64,000 nt of DNA from Hymenopus coronatus (GCA_030762935.1 CM060897.1:113766176-113830175); one strand, 5' to 3'; counted from the stretch's first letter, positions 22,650-35,400 are shown. Notes: generated by a model from the sequence alone, not told the origin. Numbers and translations: made by a program.

Positions 22650-23390
22650 ATGATTTCCTCTAACTGTTCTGCAAACAAACTATTCTTACAAAAGATTATT
22701 CTTTTATCTAATATCAAAATTAACATTAGCAGAAATGTCCTTTATGACTAGGTTTTATATGTAGAATGGAAATGAAGGAATAGAATAAATTAGATTAAAG
22801 TCACAATAAATCTTTTGAAAGTAGTCAGTAGGCTATTGTCATTTGAATTCCAGTTTTCTATCCATCGCTGGGAGTAAAACAAAAGGGATATGAAACGGAT
22901 GAGAAAACTTTTAAGTGTTTAAAAGTTGAAACCAATGAAATGGTGAGCTCTATAAAAATGTACGTGGTATAAATTGTATGTTTTAAAAATCTACATTCTA
23001 GTGCAGTAAGCTTTTCTGTATCTCATATGGTTTACCAGTAGTGGAAATTTCATTCAAAATGAAGAGAACTTCAGGGGCTATTCCAAAGAAATTAGGGATA
23101 TACACTTTAGTTACCATGTAAATAGCTTTAATATACGGACGTTTAATCAACATCTTTAGACCCATTTTGTAGAAAATAGAACTTTTCGAAAAGTGTTCCA
23201 TGTAAAGGGCAGTTTTTATGTGGACATTTTCCTATAATTTTTGTGTCGCATCCTTGGATGGTACTTAAGCACCAAGTTTTGTCTAACCCTTAGGCAGGCA
23301 CACATATACACAAATCACACAGACATATAAACTCACCCAATTACTTTTTTCTAGGAATGTGTTTTGGATTCAGGAGTTCTGAAAAAACTG
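22650..23390 (+). repeat. HLR copy, 3' truncated
   Basis: The copy starts at the degenerate subterminal region 'cacatgatttcctctaactg' and stops soon after the CA-rich part at 'caggagttctgaaaaaact', before the hairpin. Confidence 0.75.
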
Positions 23391-23921
23391 ACTAGCTTTT
23401 GAAGCTCTCTAAAAGTAAGTTATTGGTGGTATTAACCATGATATCGGTAGTCTCAATTTGCAATTGAAAATTGTTGATAGAAGCAATATATTCAGCAATA
23501 AGAATAATTACTGCTTCCTGTCTACTTCATGCAGCTGCCTGAGTTTTATGTCAGAGAATTCTATTATGTAATATGTATCTATTTCTATTTTACTTTTTAA
23601 ATTTAATACAGTTACTTATAATAAGCAGACTTAAGATATCTTTCCGCACCGTCTCAATTTATTCATTCTCAATAAGGACTCATGCGCTACGTTGTATAGC
23701 TATAGTTTTGTCAAAGAGCGTTGCTATTTTATTTTCACGAAAGTCAACAGTTAAGCAATATAACTTCAATGTCCCACATTCTTGTACCAAACATTAATAA
23801 ATATTTAATACAATATATGTATATTTTCTTTTATAACACGCTTACTTATATTTCCACAATTGCAATTATTATACAGCTATTACAATAATTGTCTTTCTCA
23901 ACTGTAAAAAGTATGTATTTT
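23391..23921. other. Unidentified AT-rich spacer
   Basis: No feature recognised. Confidence 0.4.
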
Positions 23922-24777
23922 ACCTTCTCTACACGTACTATATACATAGTGTATAGAAAAGGTATTACACTCCACCAAAAAATTCGATACCGTGATTTCA
24001 CTGGAAATATATGTTATAGGGTCCCCTGTATCCAAAAAAAGGATTTCCAGAAAAAGGTACGTGTGTGTGAGTGTGTCTGTGAACACGATAACTAAAAAAC
24101 AAAAGTCGGTAAAATACCGAACTTGGTATTTAAGTTCAGTATCTTCCAGGGATGCGACACGAAGATTTTGGGAAAAATCTCCCCACCCCAAGCTACCCTT
24201 TACATGGAACGTTTTTCGAAAATTTTGATTTTCTAAAAATGGCTCTAACGATTTTGATTAAACTATCATATATTACAGACATTAAAACATATAAAACGTA
24301 TATCTTGAATCTTCTGGGAATAGCCTCTGAAGACTACTTTATTCTAGATGAATTTTGCGGAATTTTGCATAGCTACTAAACCGTAAGAAATGGAGAAAAG
24401 CTTAACACACAGAAAATGTACAGCACATTAAAACACACAATTTATGTTATATACTTTTTTTCGTGGAGTTGATCGTTTATAACATATTCCTTGTTTTTTG
24501 TTTCAGCTTTAAAAAACTTAACTTTTTTATACAGGAATTTGTCAACTCCTGTCCATACAAATAAAGGAACTTCAGTCACATAGCAGCCAGCTTTTGACTA
24601 TCATGTTAACCTATGGTATTCCCTTATTTTTCTTCTACTTACAACGAAGCAAGTAATAAGATTATTTCTGCTATTTTTTTCTCGATTAACATGAAATAAT
24701 AGAAGCATAAGCTGTCTAACAATAATTTGTTGCAGAGATGTAAAGAAAGTCATGTGAATGGAACACATCAGATTTTT
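23922..24777 (-). repeat. HLR copy, complete
   Basis: ACCTTCTCTACACG and the palindrome variant actatatacatagt lie at the low end. 'gatgtaaagaaagtcatgtg' and then 'gaatggaacacatcagattt' lie at the high end. The core block around 'tggctctaacgattttgatt' is well preserved. Confidence 0.85.
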
Positions 24778-26060
24778 AAATACATTTTTGCCAAACATCT
24801 TTATTCTTTTTTTATGTTTATAATTGCAGTATCTTCTGTTAAAAATCTTTCTCTGGCTTTTAAACTGTGTATGATATACGTTGTAAAATATAGTTTTCTT
24901 TATATAGTGGAATACCCACGTATATACTTGTCCACATGTTGATTGCAATCATGTTTATTCTTCACAAATAATAAGGGCATGGAAGATTACATTTTATATT
25001 TGGTGCATGAACAGGTATACTAGGATCAGCTTTAACATTTAAATTCTAACTGGCTGTTCCTCATACAATTCTGTACCCTCTTAAAGGGAATAAGAGATTT
25101 CTGTACATGTTGACAACGAGTGCCTGTCCCATTGTCATATAGCTAGACTGGAGGGATGGACGTGACATCTTACGTGGGATGAATTCTATGCACAGAGTTA
25201 TTTGGGTTTCGAGATAATAAAAAGACAACGAAGTTCAAGCTCTGCTATTAAGTGTGGAAGCCACATTAAGTAATGGTGAATCGTGTCAGTTATATTGCGT
25301 ACCCATGAGACGTGCCACGTAATTTAGTACCTTAAGGCGTAAAATGGAGGAAAGTTACTTGAATTTAACATTAAAGTTAAATACTAAGAGCAAATGTCTA
25401 TTATGTAATTATATATTTACTTAAATTTGCACTTTCCTAATTCATTTGACTTACTGAATATTTAAATATTTACTTTAAGGAACTTGGTGCAATTCTTTCC
25501 TAGAAAATTAGAGTGTGAAGCTTAAGACTCTGTAGTCACTTCAAAACATATTATTAACATGGATGGTGAAATATAAAGACGTTTTAACCCAAAATAGCAA
25601 TTTTAAAAATATGTATAATTATGTACACTTTATATTTATTCATTAATTTTTAGGTATCTATAATATTCTTAGGAGTATCATACACAGGTAATATAAACAC
25701 TTTCACCGTATTTTTGGAAAAATACATGTTGCATCATATGCACAAAATTATAGCTCAATCTATTATACTTTTTTAGAAAAGTGTAGCTAAAGATATGTAA
25801 AAAATGGTGCAATTTTTTTGTTTAATAGAATATCAACATGTTAGCCATTATTAAGCTAAGGTATAATTTTACTATACTTTCTAAATTAGATGACTTTGTT
25901 ATATAAGTGGTAACATTTTCTTATGATAGCATGTATAATTTAAAAGAAACATTGAGGTTCATCATGGAAATTGCTACTGCTTCTACCAAGTGAACTTAAG
26001 TTTCTTAACAAATAAACATCTTTAAAGTATGTTACAAATTTAACAATAATTTTAACAAGA
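24778..26060. other. Unidentified AT-rich spacer
   Basis: About 1.3 kb have no recognised gene or repeat. The sequence is very AT-rich. Confidence 0.4.
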
Positions 26061-26064
26061 TAAA

Positions 26065-26245
26065 GTCAACAAATAGCGTGTCTTCCTCATATTCAGGAAA
26101 TCCCGAGATCGAAAGTCGGTTAGGGTGAGATTAATTTTGTTCCATGCATACACGTTACACAGGGTTGTCTCTATCCCCTGTATACTGCATCGTGAGTCAG
26201 TTTATAATGTCGAGAACAAAACCAATGCAACATTCAAGTGATTGA
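26065..26245 (+). mobile_element. Possible degraded SINE (family E)
   Basis: The order 'cctcatattcaggaaatccc', a degenerate B box 'cgagatcgaaagtcgg' and 'ttagggtgag' parallels the SINE head at 51235. It is heavily diverged, so the call is tentative. Confidence 0.35.
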
Positions 26246-27048
26246 CTCCTACGTTCATGTCTAAGAGGAATCTTTTTTCTTTGTAGAACCTGGCGAAATA
26301 AGTGTTTAGTTTTCGACAAAATTCTTTATTAAAAAAATTCAATAAGCAGCGTTATTACGAGAGAGTTAGACAGTTACCAAGAAAAAGAACCTTTGTTTTA
26401 ACCCAAATAGCTACCAAGATGTCTGCTCACAACTACCGTTATCAATGTGAACGTTTTTCGTTACACGTAAATTCCCATACCGTTAGCGATACAATGCAAT
26501 TACACTTTCATTAACCGGGTTAAGAATCTTGTTTTTTTTATTTTTTGATAATTTTCATTAGCTTTGCAAGTTTTTATGTTACAGCTGCATTTACTATAAA
26601 ATATGAATATATATATATATTAATTAATACATATGTATATATATCCAAACAGTAATGCAAGAGACAATACAGCAATTGTTATATAACAATAATGAAACTA
26701 CAATAAATGTATTATACTGTATAATCCGAGAAAAAAAGAACAAACAAAAACAGAGCGAATCTATAAATAAAAAAGTTTCCTAAACGTCTAGGGAGAATTT
26801 TCTAGGAAACTGGAGACAAAAAACTGCGAAAGTTTCATTATGTTTATTTTAGTAACTTTTTTTTATGTAACAGTCATTGCTAATATGTGTTTTTAAATTT
26901 GATTACATTTTTACATTTTAAATTGTAGTTTGTGAATGAGGCTCATAAATAAGTTACTGCAAGTTACAGGCAACGAAATTAATTCTGGTGAAAATTTAGT
27001 AATGAAATAAACGTGTAACTACCCGAGCAAAAGTGGGTTTTCATAATT
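26246..27048. other. Unidentified AT-rich spacer
   Basis: A short AT microsatellite-like run lies at about 26607-26646. Nothing else is recognised. Confidence 0.4.
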
Positions 27049-27057
27049 ATAAATTTT

Positions 27058-28016
27058 TGATCTACCAAACGTATAATATCCACAATTTTACCCAAAGCGA
27101 AAGAAACACCACTTCTGCCCACACTAGGCGGCTACGCAGCAAGTTTCGTTGTGCTTACTGAAGAGTAGACCATCCCATGGAGATGTTCGAGCTGAAATGA
27201 CTTGTTTTCTCCTACGATGGCTTGCTAAAAGTAGCGGAGGATTAACCATTCTGTTCTTTCTCACCTGGTCGCAGCAAAGTTGCATATTACGTCAGTCTAG
27301 CAATTTGTATGGTGAGCTTGCTTCCGCTGCAACTGTGACGTAAATGATTAACAACTGTAAAGTTGGAGCTGTGGAAGGGGTAACAGCTCAGTATTGACTT
27401 ATGAAAGGTGGATTATGTATTTCAAATGCAAAATTTGGCATACTGCCACAGCACTAAAGAAATTATCTGTTGCTGCTTTCTGCGCAGACGAGCATAATAC
27501 TTGCATCAAGAAATTTTCTCTTTCTGCTTCACTCAAAGCCAAGCCTGTAATAAAAATTTTTGTTTGTTTGTTTTTATAAAACTGACCGCTCGCACAGAAT
27601 GGCGTGTCAGAGACAATGGCAGCTGACTTCCTCCATCTCTACACCCTCAGTCAGGACAAGTTTTCTATCTTTCAGTTTACCATGTAGTCTTTAGTGTCAA
27701 TAGTCCACTTTGATCACAGAAAATGTGAACATATTATTCTAAATACGATTCGGCTCGTTCCGGTCGTAAAGAATTCCTCTCAGGTTTTCTGCACAATTGC
27801 CTCCTTTGCTGCGACCAGGTGAGAAAAAACAGAATGGTTCATCCTTCGCTACTTTTAGCAAGCCAACGTAGGAGAAAACAAGTCATTTCAGCTCGAACAT
27901 CACCATGGGATGGTCTACTCTTTAGTAAGCACAACGAAACTTGCTGCGTAGCCGCCTAGTGTGGGCAGAAGTGGTGTTTCTTTCGCTTTGGGTAAAATTG
28001 TGGATATTATACGTGA
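27058..28016. mobile_element. Foldback element with 211-bp inverted arms
   Basis: Arm 1 at 27069-27279 and arm 2 at 27804-28014 are reverse complements of equal length, with six mismatches by eye (about 97%) and no gaps. They enclose 524 bp with no recognised coding capacity. A 9-bp direct repeat ATAAATTTT flanks the unit at 27049-27057 and 28017-28025, although it is AT-rich and the distance to the arm differs on the two sides (11 and 2 bases). Long inverted repeats with a 9-bp duplication would suit a non-autonomous Mutator-like element, but this is inference. A recent inverted duplication is the alternative. Confidence 0.8.
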
Positions 28017-28121
28017 ATAAATTTTAGACTTCTAGTTCAGTACAAAAACAGAAACAGAGTGATAGCAGAAGAAACATTAGACTAAAATCACTGAAATATG
28101 GAAGGACATTAGGAAAACATA

Positions 28122-29440
28122 GGAGGCGTGTCCAAAGAGTACCATTTTGTTCTACCACCACGCTAGTCTTGTTGACCACGCATGCACACTCGCCCTCTGG
28201 CCCATTGGCTGTCCAATGACGCCATTACAGCGGTATCGTTCTGTTGTGTTTACTGTTGTTAGTGATCACTCAAAATGCTAAAGACAATTTCTGATTTTAC
28301 CAAGTTGAAGTGCGTTCTGTAATACCGTTTTTGAATGCAAAGAATGTTAAGTCATCTGAAATTCATTGCCAACTTGTAGAGATTTACGGCTCAAATGTAA
28401 TTACAGATGAGTTAGGCAATTCAATTTGGACGATTCAATGTTCACGAATCACGGAGTGTACGTCATTTGTTGTTACTTATTATTTGGTTGAATGGGACAA
28501 TTTGTGAAATCAGACGGTTCACAATAAGAATGTTTTGTGATGTGTTTCCACAAATTTCAACAGTTTTGCATGCGATAGTCACAAAGCACCTACAATATCG
28601 CGAACTGTTGTCTGTTGAGTTCCGAAGATGTTTACGTTTTTCCAGAAAACGAAACGACTGGACAGTGCTTTGACATTTCTTACCCGATACAGTGATGAGG
28701 GAAATGAATTCTTAAGTAGGATAGCGACCGGTGATGTAATTTGGGTTTGTCATGTTACTCCAGATTCAAAACAACAGACAATGGAATGGAGCCACACAGC
28801 ATAGCTCAAAAAACAAACATTCAAAACAACGTCAGCAGAAAAATCATGTGCACTGTGTCCAGGGACAGACGGAGTATTCAGCTGTGCTAACATATGTAGT
28901 AAAAGCGGACATTAAATACCATCATTACCCGCCCCCCAAAAAGACGGAGCATTCTGTTTGTTGAGTTCCTTTACAGAGATGCAACCATCAATGCGGTACT
29001 ATAAAACATTGAGAAATCTTCGGCGCGAAATTCAAAAGAAAAGGCGTGCAATGGTCAGTCAAGACACTGTGCTGCTTCATGACAATGTAGGTTCCCATGG
29101 TGCTGAAGCCACACAAATCCTTATTCATCAATTCAGCTCGGAGAGCTCAATCAGCCGCCGTACAGCCCCATCTCGCGACTTCTGACTACTACATGTTCTT
29201 GAACCTGAAGCGTGAGTTCGGAGGAAGGCGCTTTGACGCAAAGCAGTGTTCAGCTGTGACTGCCTTCACTGGCGGCATCTTTCTTTGAAGAGAGCACACA
29301 AAAGTTGTTTACCCGGTATGACAAATGCCTATGCAAATGTGGCAAATATATCTAAAGATAGGTTAAGAAATGCCCTCTCGTGGACAATTAAATGTTGTTG
29401 TATCAACAAATTCTTTTATGCCTTTTTTATCAAACCGGTA
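28122..29440 (+). mobile_element. mariner-like transposon, decayed
   Basis: The left end begins GGAGGCGTGTCCAAAGAGTA after a TA at 28120-28121. The interior matches a mariner transposase in broken frames. The right end is degraded around 'aaaccggtactgtgatactc', so no clear right terminal repeat is visible. The element is about 1.3 kb, normal for a mariner. Confidence 0.75.
28300..29290 (+). pseudogene. mariner transposase, pseudogene
   Basis: The order of fragments fits a mariner transposase. An N-terminal helix-turn-helix (VIPFLNAKNVKSSEIHCQL) comes first, then FTIRMFCDVFPQIS. The first catalytic Asp region reads IATGDVIWVCHVT near 28723-28761. The second block is VLLHDNVGSHGAEATQ near 29066-29120, and the third is LATSDYYMFLNLKREFGG near 29170-29225. 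The Asp residues remain visible, but several frameshifts and stops separate the blocks, so it cannot make an intact enzyme. Confidence 0.75.
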
Positions 29441-29537
29441 CTGTGATACTCGGGCTTCAGTGACCCTGTACCCGATACTGAGGTCTACGATGCAGGGTTT
29501 CCCTGAAATTACAGTTTCAATTTATGCCTGGTAGATC

Positions 29538-29615
29538 TGGGGCATAGCAACAGCCTCTAGTCTCCACTACTTAAACGGGTGCAGAATAAATGCTCTTGAG
29601 CTATTTGTTTTGTCC

Positions 29616-29659
<44 letters not shown>

Positions 29660-29920
29660 ACCATTGGTGCAGTAGCTGATAGAGGTATGGCAGCAGCCTC
29701 CAATCTGCCACTGCTTCAACGGGTGCAGAATGAATGCTCTCGGGCTATTTGTTCTGTCCCTCCTCCCTCTCTCTACCCATTGAATCAGTAGGAAATTGAG
29801 GCATGGCAGCAGGCTCCAGTCTGCCACTGCTTCAACTGAAGCCTGCTGCCATGCCCCAGTCTTCTACTGGTTCTACGGGTGCAGAATAAATCATCTTGGG
29901 CTATTTTATGGCCCCTCTCT
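29538..29920. repeat. Irregular minisatellite with (CT)n and a hairpin
   Basis: Units of about 115-145 bp share 'gcatggcagcaggctcc', 'acgggtgcagaataaatgct' and 'gggctatttgtt'. Copies start near 29543, 29685 and 29801, with a partly inverted fourth. A (CT)n run sits at about 29620-29654. A 16-bp perfect inverted repeat, GGCATGGCAGCAGGCT (29800-29815) with its complement at 29840-29855, forms a hairpin. Confidence 0.8.
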
Positions 29921-30373
29921 CTTTCCCGTGAGACTCCTGCACAAAGCCTCAGGATTACCATATATGCAGGATGAGATTAGACTCTGGGATGTTAAATTCT
30001 ACGATAGTTTGCCTTCTTTCGGAGTGCCCTCGTTAGTTTCTTGGGGATTGTAAGAACTACGGGCTCTAAGGGTTTCCTCGCTTAGCATGCGCATATAACG
30101 GTGCAATTCCACCACCAGTAAAGGCTGAGCTCTTATACAACCATTCCAAGAGTTGCTTGGAATTCAAAATTGAAATAACTTCCAAATAAAAGCAATGTGA
30201 GAAGTAAACTTACACCAGCGGTGCACAAGGGACGTTGTACCATGACTGGCAACAGTTGTGAAGCAATTATCACTCATGTTACTCCTCAGCCTCATTTTCA
30301 CCCCCACATCCTGCATTCCCGATAATACGTAGTTATACCCTGGCAAGGGATTGGGAGATTCACGACTAACATA
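29921..30373. other. Unidentified spacer
   Basis: No feature recognised. Confidence 0.4.
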
Positions 30374-31589
30374 CAATGGCTGTCCCAGAAGTACCCGACC
30401 TGACGTATAGATGGCGATTGATGCTTCAAACAACAATGGTAAAAAGCACCTACCTTAGAAAACTTAAGTTCGAAGTTTGACGATTTTACATTCTTTAGCA
30501 TTTGTTTGGCAGCCACCAGCGAATTTGTAAACCTGGGTAAAACTAGTCATTGTTATGTAATACAATACTTTCATTTGAAAGATCTTAATCCAACTAATAT
30601 TAAAGCTCAACTAGATCGTACTTTGAGGGAGTCTGCTCCTTCGTTTACAACAGTGAAATATTTGGTGGCTGAGTTAAGCGCGGCCGAATGAGCTGCCAGG
30701 ATGAACATCGCAGTGGGCGACCAAATGAGGTTACCAGTCCAGAAATTGTAAAAAAATCCAAAAAATCGTATTGGCTGACCGTCGACTGAAAGTGTACGAG
30801 CTAGCAGACATTGCAGGCATTTAAAAAAAAATCTGTACATCGCATAGTGACTGAAAATTGTGTGCAAGGTGGGAGCCGTGTTTGCTCACAATAGAACAAC
30901 ACCGGCGTCATAAGGATGCTTCAGTCGAGTGTTTGGCAAAGTTTCGCTGCTAAAAGCTGAGTTTTCTCGTCGCTTCATAACAATGGGTGAAACTTGAGTC
31001 CATCGCTTCACACCTAAGTCGAAGGAACAATCAAAACAGTGGATTGGAAGAGAAGAATCGGCTCCAAAGAAGGCGAAGGCAGTCCCACCTGCAGGCAAAG
31101 TCATAGCGTCAGTTTTCTGGCACGCACGCGGGATAATTTTCATTGGTTGACTCAAAAAATGAAAAGGAATCAATGGTGCATATTGTGCAACTTATTACAG
31201 CGTTTGAGTGATGCAATCGAGAAAAAGACCGCATTTAGCGAAAGAAAGTTTTGTTCCATGAAGACAATGCACCAGTTTACTCATCCATTCATTATCTTCA
31301 TGGCCAAAATCAGTGAATTAACGTACAAATTGCGTCCTAATTTACCCTATTCTCCAGATTCTTTTCTGTTTCCAAACTTGAGGTGGCTTGGCGGAGAAAG
31401 AGTTGCCAACAATGAACGGTGGAATCTGCAGTGGATGACTATTTTGCAGACCTCAATAGTTCTCAATATAAGCAGGTTATTCAAGCTATTGATCATCGCT
31501 GAAAGGAGACTATGTGGAGAAATAAATAGGTTTCTTCCCCCAAATATTTGTTTTCTTTGTTAGGTCAGGTACTTCTGGGACGGCTATCG
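30374..31589 (+). mobile_element. mariner-like transposon, copy 1 of a second family
   Basis: The terminal repeats are CAATGGCTGTCCCAGAAGTA on the left and CGATAGCCGTCCCAGAAGTA as reverse complement on the right. TA lies outside both ends (30372-30373 and 31590-31591). The 1216-bp length is typical of the family. A shorter copy of the same family lies inverted at 39411-40562. Confidence 0.9.
30506..31545 (+). pseudogene. mariner transposase, pseudogene
   Basis: The N-terminal helix-turn-helix is open for about 60 codons (CYVIQYFHLKDLNPTNIKAQ). Further blocks include LLTIEQ near 30895, a catalytic region VLFHEDNAP near 31246, and LPYSPDSFLFPNLR near 31345. The usual segment carrying the third Asp appears deleted there. 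Frameshifts and stops throughout make it inactive. Confidence 0.75.
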
Positions 31590-32140
31590 TACCTCACCTT
31601 TGAGCTGCCCTCGGCCTGCTATCGCTCGTACTTATACTACGGTGAGATAATATAACGAGACTTTTCGTTCATGCGCAAATTCCAGTTGGCGAGAAACAAT
31701 GCTGAAATTAAAATGTAATTCTTTTGCATGCAATAGAAAATCATCCGTTTGTAATTAGTCATTTTGATGTTGAAAACTGACTGTTAATTATATGTTTACC
31801 TCAGGACTGAACATCTCTTTTACAGTATTTCACAAAAGAGTAATTACATAATGGCATCATTACACATACTGCAGTTTAATTACGCATAATTTTAAATGTG
31901 GGGAATATGCGCCTTTTAGTGAATAAAACAAACGCCTACCGTTCATTATTTGCGGTTATCAGTTCAGGCAGATTACTAGGCGAAGCTTGGAAATATGTGC
32001 ATACAGGCTAAAAGACATCCTATTTAAAAAATAAAAAACTTTCATTTAATTTGCTAACTGATCCCATTCATGCTGTTTTCAATGTTTAGATTTACTGATC
32101 ACAGAAAAACATGCCTGATTTACTTTAAGTACCATGTTTA
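31590..32140. other. Unidentified AT-rich spacer
   Basis: No feature recognised. Confidence 0.4.
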
Positions 32141-32142
32141 TG

Positions 32143-32490
32143 GCGGCACCGTGGGTGAGTGGACAGACCGCTAGCCTCCCATCTAGGCGGCCCAGGACCT
32201 AGTGGTGGAAGAAGCGGCGACTAGGTGGGTTTTTTCTGGGTCCTCCGGTTTCCCCCGCCACTCATTCCATCAATTCCTCCATCATCACCTTTTCAATCAT
32301 CAATTTCGCTTAAATTTCATAGCATCGATTTCCTCAGTTCATGCCTGGCTAATGGCTAACCCTCGTACCAGGTTCTCCATTGGCTCCCTGACAGGTTTCT
32401 CACCCCTAGGCATTGGCTTTTAAATCCTAGGGGGTGTCAGTCCTAAAAATACGGGGAGCGTAAGCCGATCACAAACGAAACGAAACCATG
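32143..32490 (+). mobile_element. tRNA-derived SINE (family B), long copy
   Basis: The head 'gtgagtggacagaccgctag' and 'catctaggcggcccagg' match the family B head, but the B box is deleted just after it. The body has 'gtggtggaagaagcggcgac' and 'tcctccggtttcccccgcca', followed by a longer 3' part ending in 'acgaaacgaaacc'. Confidence 0.7.
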
Positions 32491-32511
32491 TATATAATAA
32501 TTAGAAAGCTA

Positions 32512-32670
32512 AATAATTTCACCCAAAAATCATATCCATATTTCACACGTTTTGAGTTCACTCGAATCCAAATAAGAAATCTCCATGTGTGTGTGCGTGG
32601 TGTCTGTATACTTGAGAATAGCAGAACTAAAAAATGAAAAGTCCATTAAATACCAAACTAACCCTTAATT
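32512..32670 (-). repeat. HLR fragment
   Basis: The fragment reads 'aatttcacccaaaaatc' through the GT microsatellite to 'gaaaagtccattaaatacca', then stops. Confidence 0.65.
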
Positions 32671-33144
32671 ACACGATTTATTTTGCTACACGTGCCATTC
32701 TTCCTCTAATTCACAAACTGGTATTTATGTCCCTTTCACCGGCACCACAACTAAAGCGAGTTGAATACCTATGACTGTAGTTAAATGTGCCTGTGGTAAA
32801 GGACGGGGAGTGCCCAAGTAAAATAACCGGTGTAATAGCACGCTTGAGTGCTGACGGGGTTACATTCAACTGCAGTTGCATGGATTTTCCTTTTTGCACT
32901 AAAAGAAACGCTACAGTTTTATTGAAAAACTATTAATAATTTTACAAAAATCAATAACGAGATAATTTTATTGCTGAAGGTTAGTGTAATACTAATTTAG
33001 AAAATAATCCATCAAAAATATTAATATTAATATTATTTGATTAATCATCTTTGTTGCAGATGTGCCATTATAAGTTTAGTTCAGTATACGAAAAGAATAT
33101 AGCACGAATAGTTTCAGGAAAGCTTCTTAGCTAGGCTTTACCTA
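32671..33144. other. Unidentified AT-rich spacer
   Basis: No feature recognised. Confidence 0.4.
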
Positions 33145-33690
33145 GAATATTTTTCAAAATGACTCCAAAGTCTTTAAATTAAAATACCATATGTTTAAGA
33201 TATTTTCATTACAAACGAAATGTATATTTTGAATTTTCTAGGCGTAGCCTCTTCTTTCTGGATGACAAAAAAAAACTGATTTTGATGTAACTGGTAAATC
33301 GTACTACTAAAACACAAAAATATAAAGTCGTTAAAACACACAATTTATGTCATATACATTTTTTTGTAGAATTGCCGTTTCTCAAATGTTTCTTGTTATT
33401 GGTTTAAATTTTAAAAATAATTTTTTTCTCAAACAGGAACTCATCTTTCGTTTCGTTTGTCTCTTGTTTTATTCCTAGCCACGCAAAAAGTACCAAATTT
33501 AAATTGTTTCACACAATGATGAGCAGTTAAAGATTTGACTATCGATTTAGCCTAGCGTATTCTCTTGTTTTATTTCTACTTGAAATTAATTTTAATGTTT
33601 ACCTCGATTAGAATGATGTAGATAAAAGAATAATCCTTTATAAGAAGAAATTGTGGAGAAAGTAATTTGAATAAAACACATCAAATTATT
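33145..33690 (-). repeat. HLR copy, 3' half missing
   Basis: The copy starts in the core (cctagaatatttttcaaaat) and ends with 'ataaaacacatcaaat'. Confidence 0.75.
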
Positions 33691-33691
33691 T

Positions 33692-34235
33692 ACTTCCTGT
33701 AGCAGTATAAAACAGTTAGAGAAGCTAAATCATCCCTCTCTAAAATTGACCCACATTTCACAAATTTGACGTTCATTCAAAAAACCATTTATAAAAAAGA
33801 ATGTGTGTGTGTCCGTGTGTCAGTGTGCACATAACTCAAAAATGAAAAGTAGATTAAATATCAAGCTTAATATTTAAACTCAGAATCATCCAAAAATGTA
33901 ACAGTAAAATTTACAAGAATATCTCCCGCCTCACTCCAAGCTACTCTTAACAAAAATTTGTTTTCTGATTCACTCAAAAATGAATACATTGGTTTTGATT
34001 ATAATACCATATTTCCAGTTTTTACGCAATAAATGACGTGTATAAATTGAATTTTCCAGGACTATTCTTTGAAGTCATTTTCATTCTGAAGGAACATTGT
34101 ATAATATTCCTTAACTGCTAAAATTTATGCTTACACGAAAGCGCATTACACAAAATATGTAGATATATTTAAAGCGTAAAATTTACTACAAACAATATTT
34201 ATGTAACATGACTGATATCAGGGACATATTAATAG
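33692..34235 (-). repeat. HLR copy, diverged, abutting the previous copy
   Basis: A degenerate hairpin side (acttcctgtagcagtataaa) directly follows the previous copy's end. A GT microsatellite lies at about 33805-33830. The copy fades out near 34235. Confidence 0.65.
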
Positions 34236-34555
34236 TTACAATTGTTTAATACTTTGTATTATTTTCAAGCTCTTTCGATACTTCATGTTTCTCGCGATTG
34301 CAAGGAGCCAGAGTGGCGTGCTAGATGCAGTTCTTAAATGTTGACTATGGCTACTCAGTTCGTGTCCTTTGCCAAATATATTCTTATATATGCATATAAA
34401 TATGAATCGCCGAAATGTTTGTACGCGCATCACTTCCGAATGACTGCACCAAATTGAACAAGTATTTTGTTGTTGTATTTGTTATTGCCACAACAAGGTT
34501 TGTGGAAAAGAAAATGTTTAAAAATAGTACGGGAAAGTTTTTAAAGTCTCAGAAT
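34236..34555. other. Unidentified spacer
   Basis: No feature recognised. Confidence 0.4.
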
Positions 34556-34559
34556 ATGA

Positions 34560-35400
34560 ATACTAACAGTACCAAGGAAACGCATTTCGGTTAATAGCCG
34601 CCAGATGACGGTGGTACCACGGTCATTGGTTGCTAAATGGACGGATATTTTCCCTCCCCATTTAATGTTAAGGCATTGCACCAGTTTATCGGGACATGAC
34701 GCAGCAGTGAAATTCAAATACATTGTTATGTATTAACTGTCCTTTCCTTCGTTTAAAATAAAAACGCAAAGAAGCTTTCCTGGCGAAGAACACCTACAGT
34801 AAATACTTATTTATTTGCCGCTATATGGTTGTAGTAGTATTTTTCCTCCCCATTCATTGTTAAGATAGCGCACCAGTTTATCGCGATAATGACGCACGCA
34901 GCAGTGAAATTGAAATACATTTGTATGTATTAACTGTCCTTTCCTTACTCCTATCGTTTAAAACAAAGAAGTAAAGAAATTTCCTGGCAACGAACACCTC
35001 GAGTAAGTACTTATTTCTTTGCAGCTAGATAGCCGTACTAAATGACCGTACTAGTATTTTTCCTCCCCATTCAATGTTAACGTAACGCACCAGTTTATCG
35101 AGACAATGACCAACGCAGCAGTGACATTCAAATACAGTTTGAATTAACTGTCCTTTCCTTACTTCTATCGTTTAAAATAAAGAAGCAAACAAGCCTTCCT
35201 GGCGATGAAGACCTACAGTAAGTACTTATTTATTTGCCGCTAGATGGCCGTAGTACTGCTCAATTCTTTTTTGTCCATTCAATGCTAAGAGAATGCACCA
35301 GGTTATGGAATCAATGACGCAAAATAACAGTGAAAATGAAATATATTCTTATGTACTAACTATTGTTTCCTTGGTCACATCGTTTAAATAAAGAAATAAG
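34560..35400. repeat. Tandem repeat, four units of about 193-217 bp
   Basis: The landmark 'cctccccattcaatgttaa' (with variants) recurs at about 34647, 34840, 35057 and 35266. Each unit also contains 'gcaccagtttatcg', 'atgacgcagcagtgaaattc', 'ttaactgtcctttcctta' and 'agtacttatttatttgccgc'. The units differ by many substitutions and small indels, so the array is old. It lies upstream of a Helitron relic, and whether it is part of that element is unknown. Confidence 0.9.
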
